Positions 24,790 through 33,728 of a stretch of DNA of 64,000 nt are shown here, piece after piece (the stretch's first letter is position 1; each line of letters begins with the position of its first letter). Under the pieces are notes generated by a model. It was not told where the DNA came from, searched no databases, and was given only the letters and a program-made list of their open reading frames with translations. The stretch is taken from the NCBI RefSeq assembly GCF_965118635.1, contig NZ_CBCPHV010000003.1:310001-374000 (forward strand), read 5' to 3'. A program made the position numbers and the translations under genes. The stretch is from Empedobacter brevis_A (GTDB lineage: Bacteria > Bacteroidota > Bacteroidia > Flavobacteriales > Weeksellaceae).

Positions 24790-26768
24790 AAAAGTTGATG
24801 ATTGTTTATGCACTCATCCTATTTATAGTTTTTCTATTTATAGGACGTTTGGCGTATTTGCAATTATTTACAGATCGATATACATTAAATGCATTTAATA
24901 CTTCGATCAAACAAGAAATTATCTATCCAAATCGTGGAGATATTCTCGATCGAAATGGAAAATTATTAGTGAGTAATACTTATTCTTACGAGTTAGATGT
25001 CATTCCAGGGAAGTTAATCGACAGTTATGGAGAATATATGAGCGGTTTTGATAAACCTAAATTCTCTAAAATGATTGGAATTTCTACGCAAAAATTTGAT
25101 TCTATTTTAGATAAAATTGTAACGGCAAAAGATTATAAAAAATTATCTCCATATCCCTTTTTAAAAAATATTTCGCGCGAAAACTTTGCACGAATGCAAG
25201 AACAATTGTATTTGTATCCTGCGTTTAGTATTATTAAACGTCCTGAGCGTAAATACATGGTAAATTCTGCCGGAAATATATTGGGCTATATAAACGAAGC
25301 TAATCAAGCATACATCAAAACAGATTCTACTTATTATCAACCAGGAGATTTGGTTGGTATTGCCGGAGTTGAGAAATCGTATGAAAAAGATTTGAGAGGT
25401 GTAAAAGGTGTTAAAAACTGGATTGTAGACCGAACAATGAATGTTGTAGGTCCATATAAAAACGGAGATTACGATAGACCTGTTAAAAGTGGAAAAACTG
25501 TTCATCTTACAATCGATTATCGTTTACAAGAATTGGCAGAACAAATGCTTCAGAATAAACGTGGAGCTATTGTCGCTCTTGATCCTAATAATGGTGAAAT
25601 TTTAGCTTTAGCCTCTGCACCAACGATTAATCCATCGGATTATTTAAATTCAAAATTAAGAAATGCATTAATCAACGATTCTATTTCTCGTCCAACTTTT
25701 GATAGAGCTTTGCAAGGAACTTATCCTCCTGGTTCTACATTTAAGATGGTTACAGCTTTAGCTGGATTGCAAATGGGAACGATGACAGAACAAACAACTT
25801 ATGTTTGTAAACATGGTTTTCGTTATGGACGTATGCATATCGGTTGTCACTGTGGAATGTATTATGCTCCACAAGGTTTAGAACGAGCGATAGGAAAATC
25901 ATGTAACAACTTTTTCTCAGAAGCTTATCGTGATATTGTTCGTAAAGATCCGAATGATTACAGTGTCGGAATCAATGAATGGGCTTCAATTATGAATAGT
26001 TTCGGTTTAGGAAAATTCATGGGAACAGATTTACCTGTCGGGAGTAAAGGTCTTATTCCAACTGCTGAATTTTATGATAATCGTTTTGGAGAAGGTGTTT
26101 GGAATCCTTATCGTATTATTTTTAATGGTATGGGACAAGGAGATATTAATACGACACCACTTCAAATGGCCAATTATACAGCGATTATTGCTAATAAAGG
26201 ATTTTTCTATACACCACATATTGTACATAGTATTGATGGAAAACCGTTGACAGATTCTACTTATATGGTGAAAAAAAATACGTTGGTAGATCCAAAACAT
26301 TTTGACATCATACATCGTGGAATGCGTAATGTATTTACAATGGGAACAGCACGTAGTTTTGATACAAGTTCTTTTGTTCAACTAGGTAAAACAGGTACTT
26401 CTCAAAATTCTCATGGACAGGATCACTCATTATTTGTATTGTTTGCACCAGCAGATAAACCTAAGATTGCAATAGCAGCTATTGTAGAAAATGGTTCTTG
26501 GGGGACAACTTATGCTGGTCCAATGGCAAGTTTGATTGCTGAATTATATGTAACAGATACTATAAAACGTCCTGCATTAGTTCAGCGCATGAAAAACGGT
26601 AATCTACAAGGAGAATATCGCCGTCAATGGATCGATTATTTGAAAAGAAAAGGATTATACGTAGAACCTAAAAAGGATACAATCGGAAACAAAATAGATA
26701 GTTTAAAATTAAAAAAAGATTCTACAAAACTAAAACATGAGCCAAAACAGATTACTAAAAGGAATTGA
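24786..26768 (+). CDS. mrdA: Penicillin-binding protein 2, peptidoglycan transpeptidase
   Basis: A 660-residue class B PBP. It has one N-terminal membrane helix (about 4-23), the non-catalytic pedestal with NRGDILDRNGKLL near 49-61, and a transpeptidase domain with all three motifs: Ser317 in GSTFK, Ser372-Cys-Asn374, and KTG at 535-537. It cross-links the glycan strands made by RodA. A charged Lys-rich tail (about 625-660) follows the domain. It overlaps rodA by 32 bp, so the two partner proteins are tightly coupled. A Cys-rich stretch (VCKHGF...GCHCGM, near 340-356) lies between the first two motifs. Confidence 0.95.
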   Translation: MKKLMIVYALILFIVFLFIGRLAYLQLFTDRYTLNAFNTSIKQEIIYPNRGDILDRNGKLLVSNTYSYELDVIPGKLIDSYGEYMSGFDKPKFSKMIGISTQKFDSILDKIVTAKDYKKLSPYPFLKNISRENFARMQEQLYLYPAFSIIKRPERKYMVNSAGNILGYINEANQAYIKTDSTYYQPGDLVGIAGVEKSYEKDLRGVKGVKNWIVDRTMNVVGPYKNGDYDRPVKSGKTVHLTIDYRLQELAEQMLQNKRGAIVALDPNNGEILALASAPTINPSDYLNSKLRNALINDSISRPTFDRALQGTYPPGSTFKMVTALAGLQMGTMTEQTTYVCKHGFRYGRMHIGCHCGMYYAPQGLERAIGKSCNNFFSEAYRDIVRKDPNDYSVGINEWASIMNSFGLGKFMGTDLPVGSKGLIPTAEFYDNRFGEGVWNPYRIIFNGMGQGDINTTPLQMANYTAIIANKGFFYTPHIVHSIDGKPLTDSTYMVKKNTLVDPKHFDIIHRGMRNVFTMGTARSFDTSSFVQLGKTGTSQNSHGQDHSLFVLFAPADKPKIAIAAIVENGSWGTTYAGPMASLIAELYVTDTIKRPALVQRMKNGNLQGEYRRQWIDYLKRKGLYVEPKKDTIGNKIDSLKLKKDSTKLKHEPKQITKRN

Positions 26769-28281
26769 TTGGACAGTATTGATCCTGGGATTTCTAATAG
26801 TGACTTTCGGGATTATGAATGTGTATAGTGTCAATCCAGATTTAGGTGTAAAACAGCTAATTTGGTTTGGACTTGGAATGGTTATGATTTTAGCTTTGGT
26901 GATTGTTAGTGGAAATAATCGTAATTTTTTTGAGATTTATAGTCCTGTTTTTTACATTATTTCGCTCCTCTTACTCGTCGGTGTTTTGATTGTTGGTAAA
27001 GAAATTAATGGAGCAAAAGCATGGTATAGATTTGGTCCGCTGAGTTTGCAACCAGCAGAGTTTGCAAAGATTGGAACGGCTTTATTAATTGCCAATTTTA
27101 TTAATCATTCTAATGCTAATCTTAAAGATTTAGGTTTTGTTGGGAAGATATTAGTAATTATTGCAATACCAGTAGTTTTAATTCTTTTACAACCCGATTT
27201 AGGTTCAGTAATTATCTTTTGTTCATTAAGCATAGCCTTATATCGAGAAGGTCTTAATCCATGGATAATTCTCGCTCCAATTATCTTATTAATCATTTTC
27301 TTAATCTCGATTGTACAAATCCCTTTTTACGTTTTATTAATTTTAGGATTTCTAATTCTGACGATTGCATTATTAATATTAGCATTCAATTATAATCAGA
27401 ATGTTGTTGATGCAATGCATGGTGTTTTAATTGGCTTATCAATTTTCTTTTTATTATTAATTGTTGTTTGTTTTTTGGTTGAAGATTTATCAGAAACAAC
27501 GCGTGAATCATTTGGACATCTATTTCCAATGCGTTCATTATTCTTTTCGGAACCAATATTTTTCAACACGACATTTTTTGGATTAATAGGATTTTTTATT
27601 TCAATTATTCCAGTATTAATTTTAAAATTAACAGAACAGAAAGAAATTAATAGTTCACCGTTCAAAACACAAACTGGTTTATCGGCAAATGTGTTAAACT
27701 TTAGTATTATTGCATCTATTGTTTTACTACTTTTTGCAAGTATAGTTAGTTTTATTTCGCCTATTATTTTCGAAAAATTACCAAAACATCAGAAGGAGCG
27801 TGTTATGGTTTTATATGAAGGTGAGGCAAAATATCGCGATACGTCAGGTTATAATTTATTGTATGCAAAAACAGCAATAGGTTCTGGGGAATTATATGGA
27901 AAAGGATATAACCAAGGAACAATCAAAAAAGGACGATTTGTGCCTGAACAACAAACGGATTATATTTTTACGACTGTAGGAGAGGAATGGGGCTTTGTAG
28001 GAAGTACAGCTTTAGTGATTGTCTATGCAGTTTTCGTAGGACGATTATTTTACTTAGCAGAGCATCAAAAAAATAGATTTGCTCGCTTTTATGGATATTC
28101 TGTCGCTTCGATCTTATTCTTCCATTTCTTTATTAATATTGCAATGGTAATTGGTCTTTTTCCGACAGTTGGTATTCCACTGCCTTTCTTTAGTTATGGA
28201 GGTAGTTCCTTGTGGGGATTCACAATTCTAATTGGGATTTTCCTTATTATTCATTACAAAAATAATCAAGGACTTATTTAG
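26737..28281 (+). CDS. rodA: Peptidoglycan glycosyltransferase RodA, enlarged
   Basis: A 514-residue SEDS-family protein that polymerises lipid II. Family blocks present are GAKAWYRFGPLSLQPAEFAK (92-111), LQPDLGS (151-157), RVMVLYEG (355-362), the catalytic Asp368 in YRDTSGYN, IGSGELYGKG (381-390), EQQTDYIF (404-411) and FFSYGGSS (484-491). E. coli RodA has 370 residues. Here about 100 extra residues, mostly hydrophobic, lie between Pro175-Trp176 and Arg355, which would add two or more membrane helices. It is the last gene of the mre operon, followed by a terminator. Confidence 0.95.
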   Translation: MSQNRLLKGIDWTVLILGFLIVTFGIMNVYSVNPDLGVKQLIWFGLGMVMILALVIVSGNNRNFFEIYSPVFYIISLLLLVGVLIVGKEINGAKAWYRFGPLSLQPAEFAKIGTALLIANFINHSNANLKDLGFVGKILVIIAIPVVLILLQPDLGSVIIFCSLSIALYREGLNPWIILAPIILLIIFLISIVQIPFYVLLILGFLILTIALLILAFNYNQNVVDAMHGVLIGLSIFFLLLIVVCFLVEDLSETTRESFGHLFPMRSLFFSEPIFFNTTFFGLIGFFISIIPVLILKLTEQKEINSSPFKTQTGLSANVLNFSIIASIVLLLFASIVSFISPIIFEKLPKHQKERVMVLYEGEAKYRDTSGYNLLYAKTAIGSGELYGKGYNQGTIKKGRFVPEQQTDYIFTTVGEEWGFVGSTALVIVYAVFVGRLFYLAEHQKNRFARFYGYSVASILFFHFFINIAMVIGLFPTVGIPLPFFSYGGSSLWGFTILIGIFLIIHYKNNQGLI

Positions 28282-28300
28282 AAATAAGTTAATAAAATAA

Positions 28301-28333
28301 AAAAGCTACATTGAAAATCAATGTAGCTTTTTC
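28301..28333. terminator. Bidirectional terminator between rodA and the TlpA-like gene
   Basis: A 15-bp perfect stem with an AAA loop and A/T-runs on both sides, shared by two convergent genes. Confidence 0.85.
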
Positions 28334-28337
28334 TCTA

Positions 28338-29633
28338 TTATTTCGTTGAATCTAATTCAGAAATATGATTAATTCTTTTTATCAGCTTATTATCTTTATC
28401 CACTAATATTAGAGTAGGAGTAGACTCTATTGCGTATTCAGCTGCAATTGGAGAATCCCATCTCAAAAGATCAGTGTAATTGTACCAAGGTAATTCTTTT
28501 GTAGCATTGTTAAAAGCTGTTTGATCGAAGTCTAAAGAAATAGCAACAATTTCTCCTCCTTTTGATTTAAAGTTTTTGTAAAACTCTTTAATGTGAGGAA
28601 TTTCTTGTTGACAAGCTGGACACCAAGAAGCCCAAAAGACAATCAATTTTTGATTCGCTTTGATGTCGTACAACGATTTTTTTCCATTTACAGGTTGTGG
28701 AAAAGTAATATTTTGCACTTTACTTCCTACTTGCATAGAATTACTTTGTCCAACTTTCTTTTTCAATTGTTCTGTAACGTTAGAAGTTAAACCTTTTACT
28801 TCATTCACATATTTCTTGTGGAAATTTGCATATTCTTTTTCAGGAACAAAGTTCAGGATTGATGTCAATACGTTTTGACCTCTAGTAGTTTTAAGATCTG
28901 TTTTAGCTAAAATTTCGTCAGTAGCAGCGATTAAATTTCCTTCTATGTCTTGATTTCCTGCCGTTGCTAATTTTCCATTTATGTAAGCAAATACTAAATC
29001 ATTAAACATTCCTGATTGTTCTAATCGTATGTCATCTTTTACAAGATGATTCACAATATTGTTTAACGTTTCCGGATCTTTATTTGTTTGCGCTTTTTGT
29101 TTTAAATCATTCAATTCATTAATATAAGTAATTAATGATGAAAAATTTTCGTTGTGTTTCAATTCATTAATACGTTTATCTTCTTTTACCATTGCTGTGT
29201 AAAACTCATCAGTTGGTTTATAGATTTGCATTAAATAAGGGAAAACTTGATTTTGAATTTCATTTAAAGGCTGAAAGGCTAAAATTTTATTGTATTCTTT
29301 TTGCGTATTTCCTTCTAATATTTCAAGTTTTGAAGACATTTCTTGTCCACTTACCGTTTTGAATTTTAGATTTTTGTTATCAGTTAATAACGAAAGATTC
29401 TCTCCAGTTGGTAAATCAATACGTACAAAACCATTGTATGCTTTTGGAATTTTAACAGAAAAATTACCATTGTTATCAGTTATTGCATTATTGATTAATT
29501 TCATTTCTGAATTCTCGAAAATTTTAACCAAAACAGGTTTGTTTGCATAATTTTCTATTTGACCAGAAACATTAAATTGTCCAAATACTGAACTTCCTAA
29601 AATAACAAGAGGAAGTATAAATTTATTTTTCAT
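28338..29633 (-). CDS. Periplasmic TlpA-like thiol-disulfide oxidoreductase (DUF4369 type)
   Basis: 431 residues from the ATG at 29633; an in-frame ATG at 29660 lies in the upstream hairpin region and would spoil the signal peptide. Signal peptide 1-18 (ends SSVFGQ), an N-terminal beta-sandwich of the DUF4369 type (about 20-120), a helical middle, and a C-terminal thioredoxin fold with FWASWCPACQQE. The Cys pair and the later cis-Pro (STPTL) are intact. It should reduce or exchange disulfides outside the cytoplasm. Only about 18 bp separate its ATG from the terminator of the small PID-CTERM-like gene. Confidence 0.87.
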   Translation of the reverse strand: MKNKFILPLVILGSSVFGQFNVSGQIENYANKPVLVKIFENSEMKLINNAITDNNGNFSVKIPKAYNGFVRIDLPTGENLSLLTDNKNLKFKTVSGQEMSSKLEILEGNTQKEYNKILAFQPLNEIQNQVFPYLMQIYKPTDEFYTAMVKEDKRINELKHNENFSSLITYINELNDLKQKAQTNKDPETLNNIVNHLVKDDIRLEQSGMFNDLVFAYINGKLATAGNQDIEGNLIAATDEILAKTDLKTTRGQNVLTSILNFVPEKEYANFHKKYVNEVKGLTSNVTEQLKKKVGQSNSMQVGSKVQNITFPQPVNGKKSLYDIKANQKLIVFWASWCPACQQEIPHIKEFYKNFKSKGGEIVAISLDFDQTAFNNATKELPWYNYTDLLRWDSPIAAEYAIESTPTLILVDKDNKLIKRINHISELDSTK

Positions 29634-29651
29634 AGTTTGTTTGATATAAAA

Positions 29652-29677
29652 AAACCTCAATCAAAAGATTGAGGTTT
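29652..29677 (-). terminator. Terminator of the T9SS-cargo / PID-CTERM unit
   Basis: An 11-bp perfect stem (29652-29662 with 29667-29677) with an AAAA loop. On the minus strand the hairpin is followed by a long T-run. The next gene starts only 18 bp beyond, so read-through probably supplies it. Confidence 0.75.
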
Positions 29678-29689
29678 AAAATTATGAAT

Positions 29690-29935
29690 TTATTTTTTAA
29701 TTAATTGTCTTTGTCTATAAGAAATTATTCCGGCAATTGTTACTGCTGTAATTACTAATATAGATGCATAATCATCAATAGGAGTTTTTCTACCAGTACC
29801 ATCTCCAAGTCCTTCTCCTCCACCACCGCCGCATTCACTAGGATCTACCCATGGTGGACAATCGTCAGCTAATGCATAATTTGTAGAAAACAAAAGAAAC
29901 AGCATAAAAAAACTTAGTCTTAAATATTTTTTCAT
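29690..29935 (-). CDS. Small exported protein with PID-CTERM-like C-terminal sorting signal
   Basis: 81 residues from ATG 29935 (MKKYLRLSF); an upstream in-frame ATG at 30022 would lie inside the T9SS gene. It has a signal peptide (1-23, ending YALA), a short mature part with two Cys (26 and 35) and a Gly-rich stretch, then TPIDDY (51-56), a hydrophobic helix (57-72) and a basic end (RQRQLIKK). This three-part tail matches the PEP-CTERM-like PID sorting signal seen in Bacteroidota and tied to exosortase-type enzymes (from memory). It begins 10 bp after the T9SS cargo gene and shares its operon. Function unknown. Confidence 0.75.
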   Translation of the reverse strand: MKKYLRLSFFMLFLLFSTNYALADDCPPWVDPSECGGGGGEGLGDGTGRKTPIDDYASILVITAVTIAGIISYRQRQLIKK

Positions 29936-29945
29936 AGTTAGGTTT

Positions 29946-32051
29946 TTATTTGTTAATGGTTTTTTTAGTAACTGTTTTACCGTCTTTGTATACAATTTTA
30001 ACAACATATACGTTAGGCACATTAGTTAAATTTAATTTGTAATCTGTACTTGTCGAAATATTTGTTTTGTTAAATAATTGACGACCTGTTAAATCATAAA
30101 TTATAATATCAGCTGTTGTATTTGTCTGTTCAAACTTTACAAATTGATCATTATTAGATTTATATAAATAAGTTGAGTTTAATTTACTTAAATCATTTGT
30201 TCCTAATGTTTTTGGAAGCTCATTCCAGTAGAATTCAAAACGATCATTTACTTTATTATCAGCTGTAAAACTTATTTCAGTTGTCTCATCAATTTCAATA
30301 GACTTACCTGTAACTTTATCAAGTAAATAATATTTTCCTAAATTTAATTTATTTACTTTATTAAGAATAGAGTATTCGTATAAGTTTAAATTTAGACGAT
30401 ATGTTTTTCCCTGTTCTAATTTATTAAATCCAACTCTTAATGGTTTTCCAATATAATCTTCATTGTTAAAAGAGTTTGAAGTAGTTTGTGCATTCGATAG
30501 TACATTTCCATTAGTATCTTCTTCATAGAAAAATACTGGATTATCTACAACATTTGCATTTGTAGTAGCGCCTGTTTTCATGAAATTAGCATTTAATAAA
30601 TATGCTGCACTTCCTTGAATTGTATTATCTTTAGTTAAATATAATTCTAATTGAGTAAAATCAAAATCTGTAACTAAGCCTTTAGCTTTTAACTCTTCAT
30701 TATTTAATAATTCAGGTTTTACTTGAGTAGAAAAACTTGAACGCTCAAAAGTACCTGATGGTAGCCCGTCATTGTTAGTTACATTACTAAAATCGTATGA
30801 AAATGTTTTGTTTGCATCAGTTAATTTTAAGTTTGCACTAACAATTTCATTATTTGAAATACTTTCAGATGGATTCATACCTCCTGGATATGAAATGTAA
30901 AAAGTTTCATAAGGTTTTACTAATAAAGCTTCCCAACTACCAGTCCAAAAATAAGTGTTATTAGTTGTATTTTTGCTTAAATAAGCATTAAATAATGTTG
31001 ATGGACCTCCAGTACTTGTATTACCATTTTCACTATTCCAAGTTATTTTGAAACCATTTGAGACTTTGAAAACTTTAAATCTTATAGCATTGTCATAAAC
31101 TTCAGTAGGGTTTAATGTTCCTCCTTTTGTGTTGAAGGTAATCCATGATTCACCTTTTTTTACATTTGATAAATCTAAATTAGATGTATACGGGTTTCCA
31201 AATCGATGAAGATTTTTACCATAATCTAAAAAACCATCATTTTTAGTTGTTTGGTTACCTAAATAAGTATCGTATATTTGATTATAATTATTAACCTCAT
31301 TTTTCCAAGCACCGTATTTTTTTCCTGAAAAATCTTTGCCTTTAGCCCATCCAGATTTTATGTTCGAAATATTGTAAGTTTCATTACTTGGTACTCCTGA
31401 AAAACCGATTTTAGATGCATTCCCTAAAGCATTTAAGGCATTATAAATATTGGTATTTGGTCTTAGATTTAATAAATAACTTTTGTAAGGTTCTATTGTA
31501 TAATTATTATCAACAGCATCATATTCTGTTTCTGCGATGTCCCATACTAATAAAGACTGAGCATATCTTTCATCTTTACAATTAACATTTACAGCACAAT
31601 CTCCCTTAAAGATATCATTTGACAAAGAATTGATTACATCTTTTGCTTTAATATTTTTAAAAGGTAATGCTATAACATATTCGTTATTTTGTAATTGATC
31701 TGGCTTTACTCTTTCCATTACAACTTTACCATCAACAGATGTTGTAGCATTATCAGCAATAATTAACTGGCCGTAATGTTTGCTATCTTCTCCTACAGCG
31801 TATCTATTAACAAAGTTTTTTCCAGTCTCATTAATATTTTTAAATCCTCCTTTTATTTGGATATTTCCTTCGTTAATTATTTTCTCAGTTGTTGCACTTT
31901 TTGAGTCTGTGTCAACATTAACATTCCCTCCATTATAGAATAAAGTATTTGTGTTTACTTTAACCACAACAGCATCTTTTATATATGTATCTTGAGCATT
32001 TACACTATATATCGCACCTAGTACGAATAAAGTAAGTAGATTCTTTTTCAT
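29946..32051 (-). CDS. Large secreted protein with T9SS type A sorting domain
   Basis: 701 residues. Signal peptide 1-19 (ending SVNAQ). The long middle part is rich in Asn, Thr and Tyr, looks like beta-strand surface sequence, and has no recognised catalytic motif. The last 75 residues form a type A C-terminal domain of the type IX secretion system: IIIYDLTGRQLFN, then YVVKIVYKDGKTVTKK near the end. The protein should cross the outer membrane by T9SS and be attached to the surface or released. The next gene, 10 bp on, encodes the PID-CTERM-like small protein. A -7 box lies at 32102-32109. Confidence 0.85.
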   Translation of the reverse strand: MKKNLLTLFVLGAIYSVNAQDTYIKDAVVVKVNTNTLFYNGGNVNVDTDSKSATTEKIINEGNIQIKGGFKNINETGKNFVNRYAVGEDSKHYGQLIIADNATTSVDGKVVMERVKPDQLQNNEYVIALPFKNIKAKDVINSLSNDIFKGDCAVNVNCKDERYAQSLLVWDIAETEYDAVDNNYTIEPYKSYLLNLRPNTNIYNALNALGNASKIGFSGVPSNETYNISNIKSGWAKGKDFSGKKYGAWKNEVNNYNQIYDTYLGNQTTKNDGFLDYGKNLHRFGNPYTSNLDLSNVKKGESWITFNTKGGTLNPTEVYDNAIRFKVFKVSNGFKITWNSENGNTSTGGPSTLFNAYLSKNTTNNTYFWTGSWEALLVKPYETFYISYPGGMNPSESISNNEIVSANLKLTDANKTFSYDFSNVTNNDGLPSGTFERSSFSTQVKPELLNNEELKAKGLVTDFDFTQLELYLTKDNTIQGSAAYLLNANFMKTGATTNANVVDNPVFFYEEDTNGNVLSNAQTTSNSFNNEDYIGKPLRVGFNKLEQGKTYRLNLNLYEYSILNKVNKLNLGKYYLLDKVTGKSIEIDETTEISFTADNKVNDRFEFYWNELPKTLGTNDLSKLNSTYLYKSNNDQFVKFEQTNTTADIIIYDLTGRQLFNKTNISTSTDYKLNLTNVPNVYVVKIVYKDGKTVTKKTINK

Positions 32052-32101
32052 AAATTTATGTTATTTTGGTAGGTTTTTAAAATTAAAGAATAATTTCATT
32101 G

Positions 32102-32109
32102 CAAATATA
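32102..32109 (-). promoter_or_regulatory. -7 box of the T9SS cargo operon
   Basis: TATATTTG on the minus strand, an exact consensus match, 50 bp before the ATG at 32051. A TTG stands 26 nt further upstream, which is too far to be convincing. Confidence 0.5.
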
Positions 32110-32142
32110 AAAACTTTTATTAAAAAGTTACTATACAATTAA

Positions 32143-33291
32143 TTATATTATAACTTTTTCGGGTAAATCTTTAATATTGTACATCAAATCAGTAAAAATT
32201 TCTTCCGTAACTGCTCTTAATCCACGAGCTCCTAACCCTAGTTCATTGGCACGGTCTACAATTTTATTAAGGGTTTCGTCCGTCACTACAAGCTCTTTTC
32301 CGTCTAATTCAAAAAGCTTTGTATATTGTTTTATAAGAGAGTTTTTTGGTTCTGTCAAAATAGCTCTCATTGCTTCTTTGTCTAATGCTTTAAGATAAGT
32401 AATAATTGGTAAACGTCCAATTAATTCAGGAATGATTCCAAAGTTTTTTAAATCTTGAGCATTTACTTCGTCTAAAAGATTTTCTATTTCTTTGTGGTCT
32501 TCGTTCTTAAAACCAATAACATGTTTTTTCAAACGATCTGCAATATGTTTTTCTATTCCAGAAAAAGCACCACCAGCAACAAATAAAATGTCTTTTGTAT
32601 TTACTTCTATAAATTTCTGATCTGGATGTTTACGTCCTCCTTTCGGTGGAACATTTACAACAGTTCCTTCTAAAATTTTAAGTAAAGCTTGTTGAACTCC
32701 TTCTCCCGAAACATCTCTCGTTATAGAAGGATTATCACTCTTGCGTGCAATTTTATCAATCTCATCAACAAAAACGATACCCTTTTCGGCAAGTTCAACA
32801 TTATAATCGGCTGCTTGTAAAAGACGAGTTAAAATACTTTCCACATCTTCTCCCACATATCCAGCTTCTGTAAGAACTGTAGCATCTACAATAGCAAATG
32901 GAACATTTAATAATTTAGCAATTGTTTTTGCTAATAAAGTTTTCCCACTTCCTGTTTCTCCTACTAAAATAACGTTAGATTTGTCAATCTCAACATCATT
33001 ATCTTTATCTAATAAAATTCTTTTATAGTGATTATAGACTGCAACAGATAATATTTTTTTAGCTTGATCTTGACCAATAACATAGTCATCCAAAAATTCT
33101 TTAATTTCTTTTGGTGATTTTAACGTTAACGGTTTTATTAAATCGTTACTTCCGTTAAATTTAGATTCTTCTAAAACAATACCGTGAGCTTGTTCAATAC
33201 AATTATCACAAATATTACCGTCGATTCCAGACACTAAAATATTTACTTCGTTTCTGCTTTTTCCGCAAAAAGAGCATTTATTTTCTTCCAA
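32143..33291 (-). CDS. clpX: ATP-dependent Clp protease ATP-binding subunit ClpX
   Basis: A 382-residue AAA+ unfoldase that feeds substrates to ClpP. The N-terminal zinc-binding domain has Cys6, Cys9, Cys28 and Cys31. Walker A GETGSGKT, the pore loop AGYVGED, Walker B VFVDEID, the ClpP-docking IGF loop (HVIGFKNED) and the sensor-2 GARGLRAV are all present. The protein stops right after PEKVII, about 25-40 residues short of the E. coli end. No frame continues past the TAA. Unlike the E. coli layout, it is separated from clpP by 437 bp with its own promoter box. Confidence 0.95.
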   Translation of the reverse strand: MEENKCSFCGKSRNEVNILVSGIDGNICDNCIEQAHGIVLEESKFNGSNDLIKPLTLKSPKEIKEFLDDYVIGQDQAKKILSVAVYNHYKRILLDKDNDVEIDKSNVILVGETGSGKTLLAKTIAKLLNVPFAIVDATVLTEAGYVGEDVESILTRLLQAADYNVELAEKGIVFVDEIDKIARKSDNPSITRDVSGEGVQQALLKILEGTVVNVPPKGGRKHPDQKFIEVNTKDILFVAGGAFSGIEKHIADRLKKHVIGFKNEDHKEIENLLDEVNAQDLKNFGIIPELIGRLPIITYLKALDKEAMRAILTEPKNSLIKQYTKLFELDGKELVVTDETLNKIVDRANELGLGARGLRAVTEEIFTDLMYNIKDLPEKVII

Positions 33292-33310
33292 TTTTTTTCA
33301 AATTAAGTTG

Positions 33311-33318
33311 CAAAGGTA
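33311..33318 (-). promoter_or_regulatory. -7 box of clpX
   Basis: TACCTTTG on the minus strand, 20 bp before the ATG at 33291, so the leader would be very short. Confidence 0.5.
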
Positions 33319-33677
33319 CTTATTTTCTTTAAGATAGAAAATATTTGGTTGTTAATTTTCTATATTTGGCTTTAAACTAAATAAGACTTTTTTGTCTGCT
33401 TTTTATCTTTATTGTTATTTTTAATTCTAATGTTTTGTAGTTTATAAATTTTATAAAATTAAAGTTTAATGAATGTCAGAAAGATAGAATTGATAAACAT
33501 AAAAAAATAAAAATATGGATTCAAATTATCTTTTCTAAAATAGATTTAATCTAAATTTTATTTTTTCTAGAAAAAAGATAAGTAGAAGAAGAGTTTCATC
33601 AAGAAAATGAAAGTAATCTTTTATTGATTAAGTTTTTTTATTTGTTTAAAAAGAGGGTTTTTGAGAAGTTAAATAAC

Positions 33678-33709
33678 AAAAAAGGATATTCATATGAATA
33701 TCCTTTTTT
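33678..33709 (-). terminator. Terminator of the tig-clpP operon
   Basis: A 32-bp perfect palindrome with A/T-run ends, 20 bp past the clpP stop on the minus strand. Confidence 0.85.
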
Positions 33710-33728
33710 ATTGTTATTGAATTTGAAA

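Larger units (their letters stand above)
33292..33728. other. 437-bp gene-free region between clpP and clpX
   Basis: Very AT-rich. It contains the clpX -7 box (33311-33318), the clpP terminator (33678-33709) and, between them, an imperfect long inverted repeat: TATCTTTTCTA around 33527-33538 and its near complement around 33568-33580, with a smaller palindrome TAGATTTAATCTA inside. No ORF above about 15 codons looks coding. Confidence 0.5.
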
